Source of the DNA: [Eubacterium] saphenum
GTDB taxonomy: Bacteria; Bacillota; Clostridia; Peptostreptococcales; Anaerovoracaceae
NCBI GenBank assembly: GCA_004555725.1
Contig: SFHC01000010.1
Location: forward strand, 6,925 to 70,924
Direction: 5' to 3'
Length of the DNA stretch: 64,000 nucleotides
Below the pieces are notes generated by a model. It searched no databases, was not told the DNA's origin, and saw only the letters and a program-made list of their open reading frames with translations. A program made the position numbers and the translations under genes. Below, in pieces: positions 43,184 through 50,190 of the stretch. Position 1 is the first letter of the stretch. Each line of letters opens with the position of its first letter.

Positions 43184-43650
43184 TAAAAAAACGTCTCTTT
43201 GCAATTCTCCGATTACAAAGAGACGAAAACATTCTTTTCCGCGGTACCACTCTTTTTGACGCGTTCAGCACATTCGAGATCCTGTTCATGAGAATCTGCT
43301 TCAGGATATACTTCTGAAACCCGGTTCTGATCATCCAATCCTGTGAGAACCTGTTGTTTTCCGGTGCTGTTATGATGCACAATGCAGATGTGCCTTCGCG
43401 TCCACTTGATTCTGCCGCTCAGGGGTGAGACATCTGAAGTCCTGGCTGCAGCCTCTCAGCAAACGGCTGCTCTCTGTACTGCCGGTGATCATCGATTTAT
43501 TCCCGTCATCGCGAACTTAGCGTAACGTATTCACTTATCAATCCTGTTCAGTCCTTTCGGCCTCCAGTTATATCTAGCCTCCGGCATCTCATGTATCGGC
43601 TGAGCCTGAATGACGCAGCACGTTTTCAAATGCCTTGCTGAACTGAACGT
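43184..43650 (-). ncRNA. T-box riboswitch of the leu operon
   Basis: On the minus strand the leader holds the T-box sequence GAGTGGTACCGCGG (complement of 43239-43252), then a terminator hairpin, CGTCTCTTTG/CAAAGAGACG (43191-43225), followed by seven T. Further upstream lies the stem III-like segment AGAGAGCAGC...GCTGAGAGGCTGC. A stem I is closed by GTTCAGT near 43642 and ACTGAAC near 43547. Uncharged tRNA should stabilise the antiterminator and allow leuACDB transcription. The specifier codon is not firmly placed; a CTG at 43567-43565 on the 3' side of stem I is a candidate for Leu. Confidence 0.9.
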
Positions 43651-43656
43651 AAAAGT

Positions 43657-43685
43657 ATAGTAACGTGTAATTTGGGTTTTGTCAA
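43657..43685 (-). promoter_or_regulatory. Promoter of the leu operon
   Basis: On the minus strand: TTGACA (43685-43680), 17 nt, TACTAT (43662-43657), just upstream of the T-box leader. It is about 95 bp from the first cassette of array B. Confidence 0.65.
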
Positions 43686-43780
43686 CAGAAATTCTTTGAT
43701 AATTTTGTGATAGGATGGTTTTCGCGTTATCTCAGCCAAAAGCAGTTCAACGGCAGAAAAGTCAGCGTTAAAGGTGGAAA

Positions 43781-44256
43781 CTGCGTCCAAAGTGCAAGCA
43801 TACAGTATACCCATGCAAAACGACTAATAAACCCAGATTGGACGCAGAACAGAGCCGCGGCAGGGGGCAAACCGGATGGAAACTGCGTCCAAAGTGCGAG
43901 GATACAGTATACCCATGCAAAACGACTAATAAACCCAGATTGGACGCAGAACAGAGCCGCGGCAGGGGGCAAACCGGATAGAAACTGCGTCCAAAGTGCG
44001 AGGATACAGTATACCCATGTAAATATTGCCTATACCCCAGATTGGACGCAGAACAGAGCCGCGGCAGAGTGTAAACCGGATAGAAACTGCGTCCAAAGTG
44101 CGAGGATACAGTATACCTATGTAAATATTACCAACAACCCAGATTGGACGCAGAACAAAGCCGCGGCAGCGTGCAAACCGGGTGGAAACTGCGTCCAAAG
44201 TGCAAGCATACAGTATACTGAAACCCAAATGCCCAGTAATCCTCATTTGGACGCAG
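43781..44256. repeat. Array B: five 102-bp tandem units with 67-bp inverted-repeat cassettes
   Basis: Units start at 43781, 43883, 43985, 44087 and 44189, exactly 102 bp apart. Each has a 67-68-bp cassette from CTGCGTCCAA to TTGGACGCAG (perfect 10-bp inverted ends) with ATACAGTATAC 9 bp inside the left end, then a 35-bp linker with a GCCGCGGC palindrome. The first four cassettes are close copies; variation is concentrated in a block of about 20 bp to the right of the palindrome. The unit matches array A (6427-6798) in reverse orientation. It fills the gap between the divergent leu and ilvC promoters. Confidence 0.9.
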
Positions 44257-44299
44257 ATATGTACGCCGGCATGTGTAGCTGAGTTGGCGGAGCCGCCGC

Positions 44300-44374
44300 C
44301 GGACGGCATTGGAAATACTGCAAATTGCGGATTGAATAAAGTGTTGCGGAGATGCCGTCCGACTCGCTTTTTTT
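44300..44374 (+). terminator. Terminator-like hairpin at the end of array B
   Basis: CGGACGGCAT (44300-44309) and ATGCCGTCCG (44352-44361) form a perfect 10-bp stem around a 42-nt loop, followed by ACTCGC and seven T. It would end any transcript coming rightward through array B before the ilvC promoter. Confidence 0.6.
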
Positions 44375-44463
44375 GCCTTATATTATGAGAGGAACGGTTG
44401 TATCCACTTGTGCCTCGTATCAAAATATGTTAAAAAAGTTTGTTATTGATACAAAAAATAGTG

Positions 44464-44491
44464 TTGACACACCGAAAAATGGTGTTATACT
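44464..44491 (+). promoter_or_regulatory. Promoter of ilvC
   Basis: TTGACA (44464-44469), 16 nt, TATACT (44486-44491). The spacer carries a dyad, ACACC (44468-44472)/GGTGT (44481-44485), which could be an operator lying between the -35 and -10 boxes. Confidence 0.75.
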
Positions 44492-44558
44492 TTAAACCAC
44501 ATCAGCGATGTGAGTCAAACATCACTTACTCATTCGGCAGTCAGCCGGAAGGGAAAGA

Positions 44559-44666
44559 ATGACTGACAGAGGGGTGCGCGGAGCATATGCATCGAGTCCG
44601 GCAGTCCGGATTCAGCAGCTTAGGGATTGGCTGCGGGCAGTGCTTCGGGGTATTGAGTTTTACTGA
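44559..44666 (+). CDS. Possible 35-residue leader ORF upstream of ilvC
   Basis: Inside the 195-nt ilvC leader, GGAAGGG lies a few bases ahead of an ATG that opens a 35-codon frame ending in TGA at 44664-44666, 27 bases before ilvC. The peptide (MTDRGVRGAYASSPAV at the start) contains several Val, Leu and Ile codons but no run of them. A hairpin, CAGTCA (44538-44543)/TGACTG (44560-44565), overlaps its start. It may be a regulatory leader peptide; there is no other evidence that it is translated. Confidence 0.3.
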   Translation: MTDRGVRGAYASSPAVRIQQLRDWLRAVLRGIEFY

Positions 44667-44692
44667 ACTTTATTGGAAAAAGGAGAAGAACA

Positions 44693-45691
44693 ATGGCAAT
44701 CAAGAAGTATTATGATCAGGACTGTAACTTTGGCGTACTCGATGGAAAGACAATCGCAATCATCGGATTCGGTTCTCAGGGACATGCTCATGCAGAGAAC
44801 TTGACAGAGAGCGGTGCTCACGTTGTTGTAGGTCTGAGACCTGGTTCCAAGCATGAGGAGAAGGCTAAGAAGTTCGGTCTTGAGGTTATGAGTATTGAAG
44901 ATGCAGCTGAGGCTGGAGACATCGTAATGATCCTGACTCCGGACGAACTGCAGGATACTCTGTATAAAGAGAAGATTGAGAAGCACCTGCACGCTGGAAA
45001 TGCTCTGGCATTTGCACACGGCTTCAACATTCACTATCAGATGATCGTTCCGCCAAAGGATGTCGATGTTATCATGATCGCTCCTAAGGGACCTGGCCAC
45101 ATCGTTCGTGAGCAGTACACACAGGGTTCCGGAGTTCCGTGCCTGATCGCTGTACAGCAGGACGCAACAGGAAAGGCTAAGGACATCGCTCTGGCATATG
45201 CATCCGGAATTGGCGCTGGCAGATCTGGAATCATTGAGACAACATTTAAGGAAGAGACTGAGACTGACCTGTTTGGTGAGCAGGCTGTACTTTGCGGAGG
45301 TGTCTGCGAGCTGATGAAGGCTGGCTGGGAGACTCTGGTTGAGGCTGGATATGCTCCGGAGATGGCATACTTCGAGTGCATCCATGAGATGAAGATGCTG
45401 ACAGACCTGATCTACGCTAAGGGATTTGGCATGATGAGATACTCCATTTCAAACACTGCTGAGTATGGTGACTATATCAGCGGACCTAAGGTCATCACCA
45501 AGGAGAGCCGTGAGGGAATGAAGTCCATCCTGAAGGATATCCAGGACGGAACATTTGCTTCCGACTTTAAGAAGGAATTCAACGCGGGCGGAAAGGCAAA
45601 CTTCCTCGCAATGAGAAGAATGCAGGCAGATCATCCTCTGAACAAGGTTGGAGAGGAGCTCCGCGGTATGATGAGCTGGCTGAACGACTAA
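44693..45691 (+). CDS. ilvC: Ketol-acid reductoisomerase
   Basis: A 332-residue class I enzyme that isomerises and reduces acetolactate or acetohydroxybutyrate with NAD(P)H in valine, leucine and isoleucine synthesis. The nucleotide-binding site is IAIIGFGSQGHAHAENL. The Mg-binding and catalytic residues lie in the C-terminal knotted domain (TDLFGEQAVLCGG, EMAYFECIHEMK and ISNTAEYGDY). Codon use is strongly biased, as in highly expressed genes. AAAGGAG precedes the ATG. It is followed by a hairpin at 45719-45744 and then ilvD. Confidence 0.98.
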   Translation: MAIKKYYDQDCNFGVLDGKTIAIIGFGSQGHAHAENLTESGAHVVVGLRPGSKHEEKAKKFGLEVMSIEDAAEAGDIVMILTPDELQDTLYKEKIEKHLHAGNALAFAHGFNIHYQMIVPPKDVDVIMIAPKGPGHIVREQYTQGSGVPCLIAVQQDATGKAKDIALAYASGIGAGRSGIIETTFKEETETDLFGEQAVLCGGVCELMKAGWETLVEAGYAPEMAYFECIHEMKMLTDLIYAKGFGMMRYSISNTAEYGDYISGPKVITKESREGMKSILKDIQDGTFASDFKKEFNAGGKANFLAMRRMQADHPLNKVGEELRGMMSWLND

Positions 45692-45718
45692 TTCATATAG
45701 AATCAGTAAGAAATTTAA

Positions 45719-45744
45719 GGTCGGTGGCGGTTTCGCCTCCGGCC
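45719..45744 (+). terminator. Hairpin between ilvC and ilvD
   Basis: GGTCGG(T)GGCG pairs with CGCC(T)CCGGCC (45719-45744) with a T-T mismatch and a wobble pair, followed by a weak T-containing tail. Probably a partial terminator or RNA processing signal. Confidence 0.5.
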
Positions 45745-45863
45745 TGTTTGCGTATATAGAAGATACAGTTGTAAATCGAAAGCGTCTGGATTATCCGTGC
45801 AGGAGTCTTCTTGCATGTGCGTTTTGTCCGGACAAAGGGTGAATCAGAAAGGAAAAAAACAGT

Positions 45864-47534
45864 ATGGCACGCAGAAGTGACAATGTGACAAAGGGTGTTG
45901 AAAGAGCCCCGGGAAGAAGTCTTTTCTACGCAATGGGATATACTAAGGAAGAACTTGAGCGTCCGCTCATCGGAGTCGTTTCCGCATACAGTGATATCGT
46001 TCCGGGACACGCGCACCTGGATAAAATAACGGAGGCTGTAAAGGCTGGTGTTCGCATGGCGGGAGGAACACCGATCATGGTCCCGTCCATCGGAGTCTGC
46101 GACGGAATTGCCATGGGACACAGCGGAATGCGCTACTCTCTTCCGAGCAGAGAGCTGATCGCAGACAGCGTAGAGACAATGGCAAACGCGCATCAGTTTG
46201 ACGGACTGGTTCTGGTTCCGAACTGTGACAAGATCGTCCCGGGCATGCTGATGGGTGCGCTGCGTCTGGATATTCCGGCAGTTGTCTGCTCCGGCGGACC
46301 GATGATGGCCGGTCTGGTGCACGGCGAGGAAACGTCCCTGTCCAAGATGTTTGAGGCAGTCGGCGCAAGAAAGGCCGGACTCATTGATGATGAAAAGCTG
46401 CTTGACTTTGAGCAGAATGTCTGCCCGGGCTGCGGCTCCTGTTCAGGCATGTATACCGCGAACAGCATGAACTGCCTCTGTGAGACGATTGGCATCGCGC
46501 TCCCAGGAAACGGTACAATTCCGGCTGTTACAGGAAGAAGAATCATGCTGGCGAAACATTCCGGAATGGCGATCATGGAGATGGTGGAGAAGAATATTAC
46601 TGCCCGTCAGATCGTAAATGAACGATCCATCAGAAATGCCGTAACTGCAGATATGGCTCTGGGTTGTTCGACAAACACCGTTCTGCATCTGCTTGCAATT
46701 GCAAGAGAAGCCGGCGTGGAGCTGAGCCTCAGGACATTCGATGAGATCAGCCAGAAGGTTCCGAATCTCTGCCATCTTGCTCCGGCAGGCCCGACACATA
46801 TGAATGATCTGGACCAGGCCGGCGGAATTCAGGCCGTATTAGCTGAACTGAACCGCGGCGGTTATGTGGACACTTCCTGCCTGACGGTAACCGGAAAGAC
46901 AGTCGGTGAAAACATCGAGGGAAAAGAGCGTCTGACGGACGAGATCAGACCTTTAGAGAATCCGTTCATGAAAGTCGGCGGGCTCGCTGTACTCTGGGGC
47001 AATGTCGCACCGGACGGCTGCGTGGTCAAGAAGAGCGCGGTAGATCCTGCGATGATGCATCATACAGGTCCGGCAAGAGTATTTGACTCTGAGGACGACG
47101 CGATTGCGGAAATCTATGCCGGTCATATCTCAGACGGTGATGTTGTTGTCATCCGCTATGAGGGACCTAAAGGCGGACCGGGGATGAGAGAGATGCTGAA
47201 CCCGACCAGCGCACTGGCAGGCATGGGCCTGGACAAGACGGTTGCACTGATCACGGACGGAAGATTCTCCGGAGCGAGCAGAGGCGCATCCATCGGACAC
47301 GTCTGCCCGGAGGCGGCAATGGGCGGAAATATCGGCCTGATTGAAGAGGGCGATACGATCGATATCGACATCGAGAACGGAACACTGAATGTCGAGGTTT
47401 CCGAGGAAGAACTCGAGAAAAGAAGGGCCAAAGCAGTTGTCCGCGAGCCGAATGTAAAGAAAGGCTGGCTCCGCCGCTACGCCAAGATGGTAGCTCCGGC
47501 GAGCAAGGGCGCGATCATGGACGACGAGGCATAG
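45864..47534 (+). CDS. ilvD: Dihydroxy-acid dehydratase
   Basis: A 556-residue iron-sulfur dehydratase that forms the branched-chain 2-oxo acids. Cluster-binding cysteines are Cys121 in VPNCDK and the group Cys187, Cys190 and Cys193 in CPGCGSC. There is no cysteine at the position near residue 49 used by [2Fe-2S] forms, so the oxygen-sensitive [4Fe-4S] type is likely, fitting an anaerobe. Further signatures are GCSTNTVLHLLAIA and GPKGGPGMREML. AAAGGAAA precedes the ATG. A strong terminator follows at 47655-47691. Confidence 0.98.
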   Translation: MARRSDNVTKGVERAPGRSLFYAMGYTKEELERPLIGVVSAYSDIVPGHAHLDKITEAVKAGVRMAGGTPIMVPSIGVCDGIAMGHSGMRYSLPSRELIADSVETMANAHQFDGLVLVPNCDKIVPGMLMGALRLDIPAVVCSGGPMMAGLVHGEETSLSKMFEAVGARKAGLIDDEKLLDFEQNVCPGCGSCSGMYTANSMNCLCETIGIALPGNGTIPAVTGRRIMLAKHSGMAIMEMVEKNITARQIVNERSIRNAVTADMALGCSTNTVLHLLAIAREAGVELSLRTFDEISQKVPNLCHLAPAGPTHMNDLDQAGGIQAVLAELNRGGYVDTSCLTVTGKTVGENIEGKERLTDEIRPLENPFMKVGGLAVLWGNVAPDGCVVKKSAVDPAMMHHTGPARVFDSEDDAIAEIYAGHISDGDVVVIRYEGPKGGPGMREMLNPTSALAGMGLDKTVALITDGRFSGASRGASIGHVCPEAAMGGNIGLIEEGDTIDIDIENGTLNVEVSEEELEKRRAKAVVREPNVKKGWLRRYAKMVAPASKGAIMDDEA

Positions 47535-47654
47535 TTCTCTGCGCAGTTTGACATTCCGATGGTCAGAGCCATGCGGCAAAAATCGGCCTTGCAAGGATGT
47601 GATTTGGAGCAGAAGGAAGCATTACTGCGTTAATTAATGAGTTGAATGTAAATT

Positions 47655-47700
47655 ACGGTCGAGAGATTGATGAAGTCAAGCTCTCGACCGTATATTTTTT
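47655..47700 (+). terminator. Intrinsic terminator after ilvD
   Basis: ACGGTCGAGAG (47655-47665) and CTCTCGACCGT (47681-47691) form an 11-bp perfect stem, followed by a T run. Confidence 0.9.
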
Positions 47701-47720
47701 TTGATATCATGAAAATATGC

Positions 47721-47749
47721 TTGCAAAAGTATAAGGAAAAAGTTATAAT
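47721..47749 (+). promoter_or_regulatory. Promoter of argF
   Basis: TTGCAA (47721-47726), 17 nt, TATAAT (47744-47749). About 30-45 bp downstream, TTGAATAAGAATAAAT (47781-47796) loosely resembles an ArgR box; that is a weak suggestion only. Confidence 0.75.
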
Positions 47750-47863
47750 TATTCCATCATATGAAAATCAATTCAGGAAATTGAATAAGAATAAATTTGT
47801 TTAACAGATAGGATAACATATAGTACTAGAATAGAAACAGCAGGACTGCTGCAGGAGGTTGAC

Positions 47864-48850
47864 ATGGCTCTAAATTTAAAAGGTAGAAGCTTTTTGACGC
47901 TGATGGATTTTACGCCGGAAGAAATCAGATATATGCTGGATCTGGCTCATGATCTGAAGGCGAAGAAGAGAGCGGGAATTCAGGGTCATATGCTGGAAGG
48001 CAAAAACATATGCCTGCTTTTTGAGAAGACATCGACCAGGACCAGAAGTTCGTTTGAGGTTGCTGTCGCTGATGAAGGCGGAAATGCTGTTTATCTGGAC
48101 AATTCTCAGGTCGGAAAAAAGGAGAGCATTGAGGACAGTGCCAAGGTCCTGGGCCGGATTTACGACGGTATTGAATTCCGCGGGTACAGCCAGAAAACAG
48201 TCGAAGAACTGGCGGAGTTTTCCGGAGTTCCGGTATGGAACGGACTGACGGATGATGACCATCCGACACAGATTCTTGCAGATCTGATGACGATTGAAGA
48301 ACATATCTGCAAGCCTCTGAAAGAGGTTCACGTCGTCTTTGTCGGCGATATCCGCAATAACATGAGCTACGCATGGATGTACGGCTGCGCCAAGATGGGC
48401 ATGCATTTTACCGCGTACGGTCCGGATGAGCTGAAGCAGCAGATCAACCAGGATTTTGTCAAAGCTGCAGAAGAGGCCGCTGAAGAAACAGGCGCGCAGA
48501 TTGAGATTACGTCAGATCCGGCGGCTTTAAAGGGCGCGGATGTGATTTACACAGATATCTGGGCATCCATGGGTGAGGAAGCCGAGATACCGGCGCGTGT
48601 CAAGCTGTTATCGCCGTTTAAAGTGACGGTAGAGATGATGCAGTCCACCGGAAATCCAGATGTTCTGTTTATGCACTGCCTGCCTTCCTTCCACGATTTC
48701 AAGACCAAGATGGCCGCGGAGCAGATGGAAAAAGGCTATGACATCCGTGAAGTGACGGATGAAGTTTTCCGCAGTAAAAACTCCGTCGTGTTTGATGAGG
48801 CAGAGAACCGGATGCATTCTATTAAAGCCGTTCTCTGCGCTACGCTGTAG
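47864..48850 (+). CDS. argF: Ornithine carbamoyltransferase
   Basis: A 328-residue enzyme that joins carbamoyl phosphate and ornithine to form citrulline. The carbamoyl-phosphate site is STRTRSSFEVA, and further motifs are GLTDDDHPTQILADL, the family-typical TDIWASMGEE loop and the catalytic-cysteine segment MHCLPSFHD. It stands alone behind its own promoter. No arginine deiminase or carbamate kinase gene is nearby, so the biosynthetic role is preferred, but the catabolic form cannot be excluded from sequence. Confidence 0.95.
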   Translation: MALNLKGRSFLTLMDFTPEEIRYMLDLAHDLKAKKRAGIQGHMLEGKNICLLFEKTSTRTRSSFEVAVADEGGNAVYLDNSQVGKKESIEDSAKVLGRIYDGIEFRGYSQKTVEELAEFSGVPVWNGLTDDDHPTQILADLMTIEEHICKPLKEVHVVFVGDIRNNMSYAWMYGCAKMGMHFTAYGPDELKQQINQDFVKAAEEAAEETGAQIEITSDPAALKGADVIYTDIWASMGEEAEIPARVKLLSPFKVTVEMMQSTGNPDVLFMHCLPSFHDFKTKMAAEQMEKGYDIREVTDEVFRSKNSVVFDEAENRMHSIKAVLCATL

Positions 48851-48904
48851 CATTGAGAACATCTTTCCCATGAGAATCTTGAAAGGATAGAACCGAAGAA
48901 CACC

Positions 48905-48958
48905 AAACAGCCGTCCCGCGACGAAGGGAATCCCTCCTCTTCAGAGACGGCTGTTTTC
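48905..48958. terminator. Bidirectional terminator between argF and the SDR gene
   Basis: AAACAGCCGTC (48905-48915) and GACGGCTGTTT (48946-48956) form an 11-bp stem with A-rich and T-rich flanks, shared by the convergent genes. Confidence 0.8.
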
Positions 48959-48965
48959 ATATGCT

Positions 48966-49940
48966 TTATTTCAGACTGAACAGGCCGCAGATCCGTGCCA
49001 GAAGAGAGTCGGCAATCAGACCCCGGAAGAACCGGTCCAGGCTGGTCACCAGACCCGGTGTCGACACAGCGTGGCGTCTCCTGACATCGCGAAGGGACCA
49101 GTTTACCACACTTATGGTTGTCTTGGACATAAATGGGTGTTTCGGCGCTCCGGTGGCGACAGAAATAAATTCTGTATCACTGACCCAGTACGGGCAGATC
49201 GCCGTAACGGAAATTCCTCGCCTGAGGAGTTCGATGCGGAGGGCGCGGCTGTAGGAATAGAGAAATGCTTTTGACGCGGAATAGGCATTGAGTCCCGGTA
49301 TCGGCTGGAATCCGGCTACTGAACAGATTTCACCGATTCTTGCTCCGGCTTTCATATAGGGCAGACAGATCTGTGTGATCTTTACCGCAGCTTCATCGTT
49401 CAGTCTGACCATGCCGGCCTCAGAGTTCTCACCGACATCTTCCGAATTTCCCGATTTTCCGAATCCCGCGCAGTTCATCAGCAGGGAGATAGAGAAATTC
49501 CCGTGATCCGATTCCGTCTTTAGCTGTTTGTTCAGATTCTGCAGGGCCTGTTCATCGGTCATATCGACGGACAAAACGCGAGCCGGCAAGTGGATCTGGC
49601 CGGCGAGCGCATTCAGCCGGTCTGCTCTTCTTGCCAGAAGCCAGATTTCCGTAACATCGTAGTTTTCCGGATGAGCATCAACAGCTTTTGTGAAACCTGC
49701 GCCCAGTCCGCTGGAAGCGCCGGTGATCAGCGCGATGCGCCGCCTGACGGAAGGTTCTTCTGACGCTTCCCCCGTCCCGGAGCCAGTTCTGGTTTTCAGG
49801 CGGGCGTCCTCCCGGACCCGGGTTCTTCGCAGCCGTCCTTTTTCTATGCCGTACAGAATCAGGGACAGCATTCCGGTAATCAGAAATATGGCGCCCAGTA
49901 TGTATGCGGCAGTATGCCAGATGGAGGAAATGATTTCCAT
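48966..49940 (-). CDS. Membrane-anchored short-chain dehydrogenase/reductase
   Basis: A 324-residue SDR-family oxidoreductase. An N-terminal membrane helix (about residues 9-30) and a charged linker to residue 65 precede the Rossmann domain with TGASSGLG (cofactor glycines), MNCAGFG and the catalytic Tyr-Lys in YSASKA, with Ser in ICSVAGF. The substrate is unknown. It may act on membrane-associated lipids or sterols, as other membrane-tethered SDRs do; this is inference. AAGGA lies ahead of the ATG. Confidence 0.88.
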   Translation of the reverse strand: MEIISSIWHTAAYILGAIFLITGMLSLILYGIEKGRLRRTRVREDARLKTRTGSGTGEASEEPSVRRRIALITGASSGLGAGFTKAVDAHPENYDVTEIWLLARRADRLNALAGQIHLPARVLSVDMTDEQALQNLNKQLKTESDHGNFSISLLMNCAGFGKSGNSEDVGENSEAGMVRLNDEAAVKITQICLPYMKAGARIGEICSVAGFQPIPGLNAYSASKAFLYSYSRALRIELLRRGISVTAICPYWVSDTEFISVATGAPKHPFMSKTTISVVNWSLRDVRRRHAVSTPGLVTSLDRFFRGLIADSLLARICGLFSLK

Positions 49941-49995
49941 AAGAGGTCCTTCTTTCTTTATTATTTCATCTGCAGTTATGCTTCTGAGTCACAGG

Positions 49996-50100
49996 TTGAA
50001 AAAAATATACTGACCGTATATAGTTTACCACGAACAGGCACCGGAAAACGGGGTCTTCCGGAGAGGAAAGAGCGCGGTGTTTTCTTGCCTGTTATTTTTG
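49996..50100 (+). ncRNA. Candidate small RNA between the SDR gene and pcrA
   Basis: The plus strand shows TTGAAA (49996-50001), 17 nt, TATAGT (50019-50024), then from about 50031 a structured segment closed by AACAGGCA (50033-50040)/TGCCTGTT (50086-50093), with an inner stem CCGGAA/TTCCGG (50041-50061) and a purine-rich strand, ending in ATTTTTG. The upstream gene is on the other strand and pcrA has its own promoter further on, so this looks like a free RNA of about 70 nt. Confidence 0.5.
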
Positions 50101-50113
50101 TCAAAAAGATATA

Positions 50114-50140
50114 GAACAAATGTTCGCGATATGCTATAAT
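50114..50140 (+). promoter_or_regulatory. pcrA promoter with LexA (SOS) box
   Basis: GAACAAATGTTC (50114-50125) is a perfect GAAC-N4-GTTC dyad, the core of the Gram-positive LexA/DinR site, and sits where the -35 region would be. An extended -10, TGCTATAAT, follows (TATAAT 50135-50140). Repression by LexA and induction by DNA damage are inferred. Confidence 0.75.
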
Positions 50141-50190
50141 GGGATTTAAACAATAACGGGTGACAAAATAAAAGGGATGGGGTTAGGAAC

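Noticed and set aside
43398..43410. A further array-type box (GCGTCCACTT) inside the leu T-box leader
   Set aside because: It is single, lacks the partner box and palindrome at the expected spacing, and is probably chance.
43781..44256. CRISPR array
   Set aside because: The repeat unit is 102 bp with internal inverted ends, the intervening sequence is itself repeated rather than unique, and no cas genes are present.
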